From a bacterium (GTDB lineage Bacteria; Planctomycetota; Planctomycetia; Pirellulales; Pirellulaceae), in NCBI GenBank assembly GCA_030430075.1, contig JAUIGN010000004.1, positions 186,001 to 250,000 of the forward strand: a stretch of 64,000 nucleotides of DNA, written 5' to 3'. Under the pieces are notes generated by a model, which worked only from the letters and a program-made list of their open reading frames with translations, was not told the DNA's origin and did no database searches. Below are positions 32,425 through 40,415 of the stretch, one piece after another (the stretch's first letter is position 1; each line of letters begins with the position of its first letter). A program made the position numbers and the translations under genes.

Positions 32425-33393
32425 ATGGCCGCATCGAACATTCGCAAGGCATTCACACTGGTCGAACTCCTTGTCGTGATCGCCATCATCGGTATTCTGG
32501 TTGCCCTGTTGTTGCCTGCGGTCCAGTCGGCGCGCGAAGCCGCGCGGCGGATGAGCTGCACGAATAACTTGAAGCAGGTGGTGTTGGCACTCCACAATTT
32601 TGAAAGCACGTACAAAACGATCCCGTCCGGGATGCGCCACCCGACCGGGTACCTGTCACCGCATGCGGCTCTGGCGAACTACTATGAACAGAATGCAATC
32701 TACGATCGGCTCGACCTGAACGTGGGGCCGTTTACGCAGCCCAACTACGACGCGGCCCGTTCGTAGCCCAAGATCCTGATCTGCCCCAGTGATCCGTTCC
32801 CGGGACGTGAGCTTGACATGGGATGGACGAACTACCACTGCAATGCGGGTAGCTGGGTCCATCTCAACGGCTGGGATGGTCTCTTCGGTCCGGCCTACGA
32901 TGCTGGTGGGGGGACCAAAAAGGAAGCCCTCAAATTTGCCGAAATTACGGACGGCTTAAGCAACACGGCGGCGTTTGCCGAAGTGGTGAACGGTGCCGGC
33001 ACCACCGGGCCTGCCCCGTCGGTCTATGACTGCTATGAGTTCGGCGGCGCCCCCGGCGGCCCGATTCCGACGGCGCGGATGGCGTTTCAAGCGCAAGATT
33101 GGAAGACGGCATCCATCCCCTGGTCCGGCGGTTGGCGGTACCGCGGCTACCCCTGGACGGAAGGGACGGTCTGGCGGAACTGGTACAATCACTTGCTGCC
33201 GCCCAACCAGGCCTGCTGGCGTCCGGGTGACTGGTGGAAGATCGTGTCGCCCGCGGGGAGCTACCATCCGGGCGGAGCCAACTTCGCACTGGCGGACGGC
33301 AGTGTCCGCTTTGTTCCGGAGACAATTGACGCCGATGTGTGGACCGCCATCGGTACGCGGAGTGGCGGAGAACCGGTGGAGGTGCCCGAATGA
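32425..33393 (+). pseudogene. DUF1559 pilin-like protein interrupted by an in-frame TAG
   Basis: A planctomycete DUF1559 protein of about 322 codons. The N terminus has a prepilin-type methylation signal and helix ('[24 protein letters not shown]' region) followed by '[16 protein letters not shown]'. The frame then meets TAG at 32764-32766 and continues in the same frame with 'PKILICPSDPFPGRELD', just where family members have a '..PTFLCPSDP' segment. The C-terminal H-x9-DG motif, 'HPGGANFALADGSVRF', is intact. Only one base change from a sense codon separates it from a full gene. It is a recent pseudogene, a sequencing error, or a read-through case. GGGAG precedes the ATG at 32425 by 9 bases; ATG 32416 abuts it. 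The stop overlaps the next gene. Confidence 0.88.
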
Positions 33394-33602
33394 TGCTTGA
33401 CAGGTTAACAGGTCTCCTGCTTCCGGCGATCCCGCGGCAGGCAATCGTGGCGATGTTGTTGGTTGCCGTGAGCGGTGTTTGCGCGACACAGTTCGGCTGC
33501 GGCAGCGGCGGTCCCAAGAAAACGGAAGATCCGGCCGAAATCGAGAAGATGCGCCAAGAGCATCAAGATATGTCGCAGCGCGAATTCTCAAACGAAGGCT
33601 GA
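33390..33602 (+). CDS. Small lipoprotein-like protein coupled to the DUF1559 gene
   Basis: A 70-residue protein starting at ATG 33390 (a second ATG follows at 33393), overlapping the DUF1559 stop codon. It has a hydrophobic segment ('AIVAMLLVAVSGVCATQ') ending near 'FGCGSGG', which may be a lipobox although the -3 residue is not the usual Leu, then a short charged tail 'DPAEIEKMRQEHQDMSQREF'. Small lipoproteins frequently follow DUF1559 genes in planctomycetes. Expression may depend on translation through the broken upstream gene. Confidence 0.65.
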   Translation: MMLDRLTGLLLPAIPRQAIVAMLLVAVSGVCATQFGCGSGGPKKTEDPAEIEKMRQEHQDMSQREFSNEG

Positions 33603-33645
33603 CGCGGTCCCCGTATCGAGCGAGCGTGCGGTTGCCATCCCGTAG

Positions 33646-33662
33646 GTCATGCTGTGCATGAC
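33646..33662. repeat. 17-bp palindromic repeat, copy 4
   Basis: GTCATGC-TGT-GCATGAC, identical to the copy at 23191, also preceded by CCGTAG as at 4778. Seven bases beyond it, CTGAACCGGGGCGAACGCCC (33670-33689) is the exact reverse complement of 2251-2270, so more than the palindrome is shared with copy A. Confidence 0.85.
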
Positions 33663-33744
33663 GTCGCGCCTGAACCGGGGCGAACGCCCACCGGCTGACG
33701 CAGGCACCCAGGCTATCATCCACCGGCTGATGCATCATCGGGCC

Positions 33745-35136
33745 CTAGGAGGGCAGGCCGTCCAGGGGCGGGTGCCAGAGCGGCAGTTGCGGGAACAGTG
33801 TGCAGGCCGTTTCGACGGCGACCCGCGTTGAAGCCTGGAGCCGGCCGTTTTCCACGGCTACCTCGACGTTCAGATGACCCAGCAGCAGTTGGGTCAGCTC
33901 GGCCTGGCTGCAAACCAGGTAGCTGCGTCCCAACTTGCCCGGCTCCAGGCGTGCCGAGCGTTGGCGAATGGAGAGTGTCAGTTTCCTGCCGTCCAAGAGG
34001 ATGCCCAATTCCGAGGGCGCGGAAATGCCGCCCGCCTTGGCTCGCCGGTAAATCTCGCTCAGCATGGTGCGGCCGAGCGACAGCGGGTCAAACGCCTTGA
34101 CCATCCACACGTCGCCCGCTTCCGATTCATGGTAATGCTGCTGACCGCCGGCCGAACTGAAGAGTCCATGGAGCCAGTCATTTGGGGCGGCATCAAGGCG
34201 AACCTGGTTGGTGTCGTGTTCGATGGCATCCCGGCAGGTTCGCGCCACCAGTTGCTCGGCCGCATCCCGCCGTCCATCTTCGGTCATCAGCTCGACGATC
34301 CGTTCTCCCTTCACCACGGCATAGCCCACGATCTGGGTCAGCTCGTCGCTCAGCTCAATCTTCTCGGGTCCATCGATCGCGATGTAGATTCGATCGTAGG
34401 CCCGCCGATTGATCAGCCATTGCCAATAGTCTTCGTTGCGGACGACGGGTCCAAACACGTTGCGGGTGTTGTTGGCATAGATCCGCATCAGGGCCGACTG
34501 TTCCACGTGGCGCCAAATCCGCACGTTCAATGGTTGCGTCTGCGGCTGCCAGGGCGCCGCTTCAACCGGCGTCGACTCGCCCAGCCGGGAGAGAACGTCG
34601 CGCGCCCCCGCAACAGAAAAACTGTGTCGAAAACAGACCGCCCAACCCCGCTGCTGGAAGAATTCGGGAATATTCGTCCGTACCAGGCCAAGCACGGCGC
34701 CGTCGTCGATCATCCGGCTCTCGGCGGCCGCCAGCAATCGAGTCGCGCACTGCTGCTCGCGATACTCGGGCAAGACACCCAGGTCGGCAGCCTGTGCGAT
34801 TGGTAATTGGAAGGGGCCGAAATGCACACCGCGCTTGGTCAAGTGCACATGCCCCACGACCCGCTTGTTGCGTTTGATCAACAACCGGTCGTTGGGTTCG
34901 TAGAATGGATCATCCAGCTGGGCTTGGAAGTCGCCCATGGACGGCCCATGAAAGAGGGTCGTCAGTAGCTGCTGGATCTCGTGGTGGTCGCCCGCGCGAC
35001 CTTCGACGATCTCGAAATCGGAGCACGCACGGGAAGAAGTGCCGGCAGTCGGAGTGAGCGGGTGGGATGATTTACCGGCCTGTGGTTCGTTCTTGATGCC
35101 ACTGACTTTGCGACTGGACGCCGTCGTGGAATTCAT
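33745..35136 (-). CDS. GNAT acetyltransferase with SCP2-like C terminus (Eis-like)
   Basis: A 463-residue protein. After a disordered leader of about 38 residues, residues 40-170 form a GNAT domain ('FEIVEGRAGDHHEIQQLLTTLF', 'RVVGHVHLTKRGVHFG', 'AADLGVLPEYREQQCATRLLAAAESRM'), the last being the acetyl-CoA-binding loop. A second GNAT-like half follows ('RIYANNTRNVFGPVVRNEDYWQWLINRR', 'VGYAVVKGERIVELMTEDG'). The C-terminal 100 residues ('LGILLDGRKLTLSIRQRSARLEPG') resemble an SCP2 lipid-binding fold. This double-GNAT plus SCP2 plan is that of the Eis family, which acetylates amines. An AGGGAT lies 8 bases before the ATG. It is the last gene of a minus-strand run with the BshC-like and GT2 genes. 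Confidence 0.78.
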   Translation of the reverse strand: MNSTTASSRKVSGIKNEPQAGKSSHPLTPTAGTSSRACSDFEIVEGRAGDHHEIQQLLTTLFHGPSMGDFQAQLDDPFYEPNDRLLIKRNKRVVGHVHLTKRGVHFGPFQLPIAQAADLGVLPEYREQQCATRLLAAAESRMIDDGAVLGLVRTNIPEFFQQRGWAVCFRHSFSVAGARDVLSRLGESTPVEAAPWQPQTQPLNVRIWRHVEQSALMRIYANNTRNVFGPVVRNEDYWQWLINRRAYDRIYIAIDGPEKIELSDELTQIVGYAVVKGERIVELMTEDGRRDAAEQLVARTCRDAIEHDTNQVRLDAAPNDWLHGLFSSAGGQQHYHESEAGDVWMVKAFDPLSLGRTMLSEIYRRAKAGGISAPSELGILLDGRKLTLSIRQRSARLEPGKLGRSYLVCSQAELTQLLLGHLNVEVAVENGRLQASTRVAVETACTLFPQLPLWHPPLDGLPS

Positions 35137-35200
35137 ATTCAGTATCCCTACTGCGGTTTGGATGCACTCCGTCTGCGTTCACTAACTTATAACGCTTTCT

Positions 35201-36856
35201 TCAAATGTCCAGTAGTAATGATTGCAAAGTTGGTTTTGAAAACAAGCAGAACGAATACTCGCGCGACCCCAGAATGCGTTCCCGTGCCAGCGCCGCTTCA
35301 ACCGCCGTGATCCGTTGCGAGGTTTTCCACGCAGATTTTTCCAACAAACGGCCCAACATTTCATTCAGCCCGGTGATCGCCAAATGACGCGCGCGGCGAT
35401 CCGCCATTTGATCGTTGATCCAGGTCCGTTTTTCCTCGATCAGCGGCGCTGTGACCGGCGTTACTTCGAGGTGGCGTTCGGGATGAAAGCGAAACTCGCG
35501 CAAACGGCGACGCAGCGCGCGCAAGGTCGTCTCATCCACGTGCGGTCGTTCAATCGGGAGATGGGCCGTCGCGGTGACCACGAGAAATTTGGGCGCCTGC
35601 AGCCCGAAGAATCGACGGATCATCTCGTCGGTCAGCTGGTCGTATTTGGCGCCGCCGATGCCGTGGATAAATAGGTCAGATAGGAAGAGCCTGCAGAACA
35701 TGGTTGTGGTCAGCGCGCGGGGCCGAATCTTGATCCCCTGATCTTCGATTTCAGCCAGGAAAGCCACTGCGTCTTCCGCCCGGGCGCCGTCGTGAAGCGG
35801 AGTGTCGCGCCACACCAGGTTCCCGCGGTTGCTGAGTTCGACGCGGCCTCCCGGGGAGCGAACGAGGAGTGGACGTCGGCGCGGGTCGTCTTCCGACCAG
35901 ACCCAGAACGGGCTCTCGCACCAACCGTCCTGCTGGGTGAGTTCCGGGACCGGATGCGTCTTGCTGCGGATTCGATTGACGCGGCGGTAGGCGGCCAGCG
36001 CGCCGTTGTGTTCGGCGCGGAAACGCGCGGCATGGATGAGGAAGTGGGCGGCGAATTCGCGAAATGCCGACTGGCGACAGACTTGGCTGAGCGGCAACTC
36101 GAGCGTCGAGAGCCCCCATTCGAGTTCCGTAACATGGCGTGCTTCCGCCAGGCAACGGTGGACCAGGGGCGTGCGCTGGGCAGCCAGTCGGGCGAGCGGC
36201 CAGAGCTGTTCGACCAGTGGTTCCGGTGAGAAGGGGCGGACCGCTTCGCGAACTCGGGTGGCGAAACTTGCGAACAGCGGGCCGTCGCGCAAACGGCACG
36301 CTTCAAACGGCACTCCCGGTTGGGGCTGATCAAAGGGTACGGTCGTTAGCCGGGGCGCGTCCACGCTGCCGGTGGGAACGCGGATTGCCGAATGGGCTGC
36401 GACGTCATTGTCGATCAGCAGATTCACGGCCGTCGCACCGGCCCGGTTGGCGACGCGGTCCAGGACGAAGTTCTTGTACCAGACACCGGGATGAAACAGT
36501 TGCGGCTGGTGCCCGGCGAGAATCACTGCGGGAAGATCGGGCGGCGACGAGGATGACTTTCGCCACGTCTCGCGGTCGCCCTCGCTGAGTAGCTCACCTG
36601 CGGCCGGTGGCGACGATGCCGGGTGGCTGCGTGGAACGGCAGGAGGGTCGCTGTAGCAACTCGTAAACCGGCGGGCGGCGGCCAGCAGGTCGTGTCGCGC
36701 CGGCCGGACCAGACCGTCAAATGAACGGTCCCAAAGTTTGCCGGGCGGCGGCAAGTGAGCCCGGTTGTCAGCGACCAGCCCGGGGGCTTCGCTGAGCGGC
36801 GGGTCAATCAGCCGTTGACCGTGATTGGCCGGCGCGCGAAGCCGTCGGTGTTGCAT
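35201..36856 (-). CDS. BshC-like protein of unknown function
   Basis: A 551-residue protein. Two stretches recall BshC, the cysteine-adding enzyme of bacillithiol synthesis: 'ILAGHQPQLFHPGVWYKNFV' (compare the G-Q-Q-x-G-L-x-x-G-P-L-Y-T-x-x-K motif) with 'AVNLLIDNDVAAHS' after it (compare 'PVFWVAGEDHD'), and 'PRALTTTMFCRLFLSDLFIH' plus 'GIGGAKYDQLTDEMIRRFFG' (compare R-P-x-x-Q-x-x-L-x-P-T-x-A-Y-[IV]-x-G-P-x-E-x-x-Y). The match is distant and from memory. The ATG at 36856 lies 17 bases after the GT2 stop with GGGGG before it; the ATG at 36916 would overlap GT2. Neighbouring glycosyltransferase and GNAT genes may build or modify the same molecule. Confidence 0.6.
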   Translation of the reverse strand: MQHRRLRAPANHGQRLIDPPLSEAPGLVADNRAHLPPPGKLWDRSFDGLVRPARHDLLAAARRFTSCYSDPPAVPRSHPASSPPAAGELLSEGDRETWRKSSSSPPDLPAVILAGHQPQLFHPGVWYKNFVLDRVANRAGATAVNLLIDNDVAAHSAIRVPTGSVDAPRLTTVPFDQPQPGVPFEACRLRDGPLFASFATRVREAVRPFSPEPLVEQLWPLARLAAQRTPLVHRCLAEARHVTELEWGLSTLELPLSQVCRQSAFREFAAHFLIHAARFRAEHNGALAAYRRVNRIRSKTHPVPELTQQDGWCESPFWVWSEDDPRRRPLLVRSPGGRVELSNRGNLVWRDTPLHDGARAEDAVAFLAEIEDQGIKIRPRALTTTMFCRLFLSDLFIHGIGGAKYDQLTDEMIRRFFGLQAPKFLVVTATAHLPIERPHVDETTLRALRRRLREFRFHPERHLEVTPVTAPLIEEKRTWINDQMADRRARHLAITGLNEMLGRLLEKSAWKTSQRITAVEAALARERILGSREYSFCLFSKPTLQSLLLDI

Positions 36857-36873
36857 GTCCCCCACGTCGGCGC

Positions 36874-37662
36874 TCAACCCGCTCCATCGCCGCATGCCGA
36901 CAGGCCGACCCGGCAACCGGTCGCCGCAATGCTTCGTTCCAGGACATCGAAGTAATGCTGTACTCGGACATCGGCGTCGTCCAGTACGTCACCGAACGAT
37001 CGCGTCTGGTCGAGATAGATGAGCGGCACGGGGAGTTCGACGATCTTCAGGCCGGCGGCGACCGACTGCACCCATAACTCAAGCGGCATGGCGTAGCCGG
37101 TTTCGGTCAGGGCGAGTTTCTTGAGGCTCGCGACGCGATACGCTTTGAATCCGCAGAAGGCGTCGGTGAGGTGCAGGCCGAGGCGGTGGTTGAGTTCCGC
37201 CGTGAGGCGGCGATTGATCCAGAGCCGCTGTGCAGGCGGCTCGGTGTCGCCCGGAAACGACTTCAGGTAGCGGCTGCCGGAAACGATGTCGCAGGCACTG
37301 CAAGCCGCCGCAAACTGGGGGATTCGTTGCGGTTCGTGCTGGCCGTCGCAGTCGATCGTGACCAGGACGTCAAATCGGTGTTCGATGGCGAAGTCGAACG
37401 CCGTCCGCAGCGCCGCACCATATCCCTGGTTGGTCGAGTGCGTGACGACGTGCGCCTCCGATCGCTGGCGCAGGAGTTCGGGAGTGCCGTCGGTCGATCC
37501 ATCGTCCACGACGAGGATGTCGTCACTGAAGCGGGCAACTTCGTCCAACACCTCGTTCACCGAACCGGCTTCATTGAATACGGGCAGGGCCACAAGCGAT
37601 CGCACGGGAATGATGCTCCGAGTGGAAGGAGGGCGGGCGGGGACAGGTGTCTGCACCTGCAT
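36874..37662 (-). CDS. Glycosyltransferase family 2
   Basis: A 262-residue GT-A enzyme of the dolichol-phosphate-mannose-synthase-like group. 'SLVALPVFNEAGSVNEVLDEV' is the nucleotide-binding start, 'ILVVDDGSTDGTPELL' contains the first Asp pair, 'NQGYGAALRTAFDFAIE' is typical of the polyprenyl-phosphate type, and 'VTIDCDGQHEP' is the DxD-type metal site. There is no C-terminal membrane segment, so it is probably soluble or peripheral. It is the first gene of the minus-strand run GT2-BshC-like-GNAT, with 17 bases to the next gene. It diverges from the response regulator. The sugar and acceptor are unknown. Confidence 0.88.
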   Translation of the reverse strand: MQVQTPVPARPPSTRSIIPVRSLVALPVFNEAGSVNEVLDEVARFSDDILVVDDGSTDGTPELLRQRSEAHVVTHSTNQGYGAALRTAFDFAIEHRFDVLVTIDCDGQHEPQRIPQFAAACSACDIVSGSRYLKSFPGDTEPPAQRLWINRRLTAELNHRLGLHLTDAFCGFKAYRVASLKKLALTETGYAMPLELWVQSVAAGLKIVELPVPLIYLDQTRSFGDVLDDADVRVQHYFDVLERSIAATGCRVGLSACGDGAG

Positions 37663-37723
37663 TCTAGATGAGCGGGTAACCCCGTCAACGTCCGCGGCAG
37701 TTTCCCCGTGGAGTTGCGTTTAC

Positions 37724-37747
37724 CCGTAGAGACGTTAACTTCTACGG
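37724..37747. promoter_or_regulatory. Inverted repeat in divergent GT2/response-regulator gap
   Basis: CCGTAGA and TCTACGG are perfect 7-bp arms separated by GACGTTAACT, located 76 bases before the response-regulator start in the divergent gap. The surrounding TTTACC sequence is also repeated. It could be an operator; no regulator is known. Confidence 0.35.
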
Positions 37748-37822
37748 TTTACCATGGCGGACGTCGAGTTTTAAGTTCGGTGCGCGGGAGACGGTGATGC
37801 GTTATCGTCGAGGGGGAACCAG

Positions 37823-38725
37823 ATGACGGCAACGGTTCTCGTTGTGGATGATTCACCTGTCGATCGGCGGCTTGTCGGTGGGCTGTTGAAGAAGATGCCG
37901 AATCTCGAGATCCTGTACGCCGGTGACGGGGAAGAAGCGCTCGAAGTCATGAAGGGCCAATGCCCGACGGTCGTCTTGACCGACATGATCATGCCCAATC
38001 TTGACGGGTTCGAGTTGACGGCGGAGATCATCCAGCATCATCCGCTGGTCCCGGTCATTCTCATGACGGGCAAAGGGAATGAAGAAATCGCCGTCCGCGC
38101 TCTGCAGATGGGCGCGTCCAGCTATGTCCCCAAGAGCTCGCTGGCAGCCAGCCTGGTGGACACGGTGGAAAACGTGTTGGCGGTCGCCCAGGAAGAGAAA
38201 ATTCAGGTCCGCCTGATGGACTGCATGACGGCCTGCCAGTTCGTGATCGAAAACGATGCCAGCATGATTCCGGCGCTCATCAACTACATGCGGGGCTTCA
38301 TCCGAAAGTCCAGGTTGTGTGACGAGACGAACGGCATCCGCACATGCGTGGCTCTGGAGGAAGCGCTGAACAACGCTTTCTATCACGGCAACCTTGAATT
38401 AGACTCGAAGCTCAGAGAAGACGATCGAGCCAAGTACCGCGCGCTCGTCGATCGGCGGCTGGCGATGAACCCTTATCGCGAGCGTCGAATCTACGTCGAT
38501 GCAGCGATCACGCCGGTCGAGGGCCGGTTTCGCATACGAGATGAAGGACCCGGATTCGATCCCCAGAGCCTTCCCGATCCAACCGATCCCGCCAATCTGG
38601 AGAAGCCGAGCGGTCGCGGGCTGTTGCTGATGCGTACATTCATGGATGATGTGTTCTTTAACCAACACGGTAATGAAGTGACGCTGGTGAAGCGAAATCA
38701 CACCACGACGTCGCCAGGAGCGTAA
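37823..38725 (+). CDS. Response regulator fused to RsbW-like HATPase kinase domain
   Basis: A 300-residue cytoplasmic signalling protein. Residues 1-125 are a receiver domain with acidic pair Asp9-Asp10, phosphoacceptor Asp54 ('VLTDMIMPNLDGF'), Thr81 and Lys103 ('SYVPKSS'). Residues about 135-295 form a GHKL ATPase domain of the anti-sigma serine-kinase type: N-box 'ALEEALNNAFYHGN' (177-189), G1 'DEGPGFD' and G2 'GRGLLLMRTFMDDVFFN'. There is no histidine phosphoacceptor domain. The layout suggests that phosphorylation of Asp54 controls a kinase that phosphorylates or binds a STAS protein; a STAS gene starts 4 bases downstream. No sigma factor gene is nearby. Confidence 0.9.
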   Translation: MTATVLVVDDSPVDRRLVGGLLKKMPNLEILYAGDGEEALEVMKGQCPTVVLTDMIMPNLDGFELTAEIIQHHPLVPVILMTGKGNEEIAVRALQMGASSYVPKSSLAASLVDTVENVLAVAQEEKIQVRLMDCMTACQFVIENDASMIPALINYMRGFIRKSRLCDETNGIRTCVALEEALNNAFYHGNLELDSKLREDDRAKYRALVDRRLAMNPYRERRIYVDAAITPVEGRFRIRDEGPGFDPQSLPDPTDPANLEKPSGRGLLLMRTFMDDVFFNQHGNEVTLVKRNHTTTSPGA

Positions 38726-38729
38726 TCCA

Positions 38730-39092
38730 ATGAGTTCTCCCAAGTTCTTTCATGTAGAACCAAACGATGGTGCGCTGATTATTGCCGCGGTCGAGAATAT
38801 TCATGGACTGGTGGAAGATGAGGTACGCGACGAATGTGATGCGCTCCTCGAACAGCTCGATCAGAACAAGACGCAAAACGCCGTCATTGACCTCGAGGCA
38901 CTCGACTACTTTGGATCCATCATGTTGGAACTGATGGTGGTGGTCTGGAAAAAGGTCACCAAGTCCGGAGGCAAGTTCGCGGTTTGCAATGTCTCTCAAG
39001 TCGGGATGGAAATTCTCAAGACGGCCAAGTTTGACACCATCTGGCCGGTCCTCGATTCCCGCGACGCGGCGCTGGCGAAAGTCAATTCCTAG
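38730..39092 (+). CDS. STAS-domain protein, partner of the RR-HATPase
   Basis: A 120-residue single STAS domain. The strand 'ALIIAAVENIHGLVEDEVRDECDALLEQL' and core 'NAVIDLEALDYFGSIMLELMVVVWKKV' are characteristic. The usual D-S-S-G phosphorylation loop reads Y-F-G-S, so the Ser is displaced and control may not use the classical serine. It begins 4 bases after the response-regulator stop and was almost certainly made with it; the two form a compact partner-switching pair. The second STAS protein (25790) keeps a Ser in the loop, so it may be an alternative target. Confidence 0.85.
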   Translation: MSSPKFFHVEPNDGALIIAAVENIHGLVEDEVRDECDALLEQLDQNKTQNAVIDLEALDYFGSIMLELMVVVWKKVTKSGGKFAVCNVSQVGMEILKTAKFDTIWPVLDSRDAALAKVNS

Positions 39093-39144
39093 CCTGCTGT
39101 AATTCAGGGGCGGTTTTCACGTCCGTGGCGTTTGGTGTTGGTCG

Positions 39145-39164
39145 CCACCGTCGCCAGACGGTGG
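39145..39164. other. Strong hairpin downstream of STAS gene
   Basis: CCACCGTC-GCCA-GACGGTGG, a perfect 8-bp stem with a 4-base loop, extendable with one bulge, 53 bases after the STAS stop. No T-run follows. It may protect or terminate the transcript. The rest of the 403-base gap to 39495 contains no gene I can support. Confidence 0.45.
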
Positions 39165-39495
39165 GCGAAGCCGTCGGCTGCGGGCGACCACGTGCGGGTA
39201 AGCGTAGCTACGGGGCAAGCGTGGTTACAGGGAGACCGTGGAGGAGCGGAAGTGCCGCGCCGTCGAACTCACGAGTCGGGTGGATTTGGAAATCAGGTTT
39301 TCGACCGTCGTTCTCGTGAGTCTCGTCCATGGGGCCGGCACCCCGCGTTCGATGCGAACCATGAATTCACGGTTCTCATGCCGCGCGCGAGCGCCTACAG
39401 TTGACTGACCGATGGATCCGGGATGCACTGGGTGCGATGGAACGAGCGAGATTCGTTCTTCTGCAGGGGATGCAAGGCTGTTGCCTCGGAGTGCA

Positions 39496-40344
39496 ATGAC
39501 GAATCGCCAGAACTGCCCGATACTCGACCGAGCCACCCCGGTTGATGAAACCAGCTTTTCCCGTGACGGCTGGAAGATCGTGCAGTGCCGGGAAACCGGC
39601 CTCGTTTTCCTTGCCAATCCTCCAGGCTACGCGCAGCTTGAATCCGAGTTCGCGTGGGAGCAGACGTCGGCCGCCGAGAGCGCGAATCGGGCCAGCAGGG
39701 AACCGGTGATGGCGTTCGTTTCATCGTTTACCAAGTGGATCCGTTCGGTCGTCTTTCCCAGGAGAAACAAGATCGCTGCCGTCGCGCATGGACTCTTGCA
39801 AGGAGATGACCATGCGCCCCCAACCACTGTCTTGGATATCGGCTGCGGTGCGGGCGACTTGATGGTCGAAGTTCACCATCGACAGGCGGCCATCGGTCGT
39901 GACGTCATTCCGGTGGGGATCGAGGTATCACCACAACTGGCCGCCCACTCGCAGGAGCAAGTGTCCGTTTGCGGTGGGAAGGTGATCCGTGCCAACGCGT
40001 TGGACGGGCTGTCGAAGTTGCCGGAGGGCAGCACGACGATCGCCCTCATGTCGTCCTTCCTGGAACACGAACGTCAACCACTTCGTCTCCTGCAACAGCT
40101 TCACTCGGTCCTCGTGCCAGGTGGGGCGATTGTTCTGAAGGTTCCCAATTTCGCCTGCTGGAATCGACGTGTTCGCGGTCGCAGATGGTGCGGCTTTCGC
40201 TTCCCCGATCACGTCAACTACTTCACGCCCCAGACGCTGCGGACGCTGGCGCACGAGGCGGGCTTTACGGTGACTCGACAGTCGGTGTGGGACAAGTTTC
40301 CCTTGAGCGACAACATGTACGCTATTTTGAAGAAACGTCCTTGA
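39496..40344 (+). CDS. Class I SAM methyltransferase (Methyltransf_23 type)
   Basis: A 282-residue protein. An N-terminal region ('CPILDRATPVDETSFSRDGWKIVQCRETGLVFLANPP') resembles the short zinc-ribbon-like leader common before such methyltransferases, but most metal cysteines are missing. 'TTVLDIGCGAGDLMVEV' is the SAM loop, 'IPVGIEVSPQLA' motif II, 'TIALMSSFLEHERQPLRLLQQLHSVLVPGGAIVLKVPNFACWNRR' motifs III-V, and 'GFRFPDHVNYFTPQTLRTLAHEAGF' the typical tail. Relatives modify sugars, lipids or small molecules. The ATG at 39496 follows GGAG by about 6 bases. Target is unknown. Confidence 0.85.
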   Translation: MTNRQNCPILDRATPVDETSFSRDGWKIVQCRETGLVFLANPPGYAQLESEFAWEQTSAAESANRASREPVMAFVSSFTKWIRSVVFPRRNKIAAVAHGLLQGDDHAPPTTVLDIGCGAGDLMVEVHHRQAAIGRDVIPVGIEVSPQLAAHSQEQVSVCGGKVIRANALDGLSKLPEGSTTIALMSSFLEHERQPLRLLQQLHSVLVPGGAIVLKVPNFACWNRRVRGRRWCGFRFPDHVNYFTPQTLRTLAHEAGFTVTRQSVWDKFPLSDNMYAILKKRP

Positions 40345-40415
40345 GCGAAGATCGCAGCCTGGTCGGCAGCAGAGTCTCTGAGCGGGTTCCCCGCCGGTTC
40401 CGCCGCCGATGCCGA

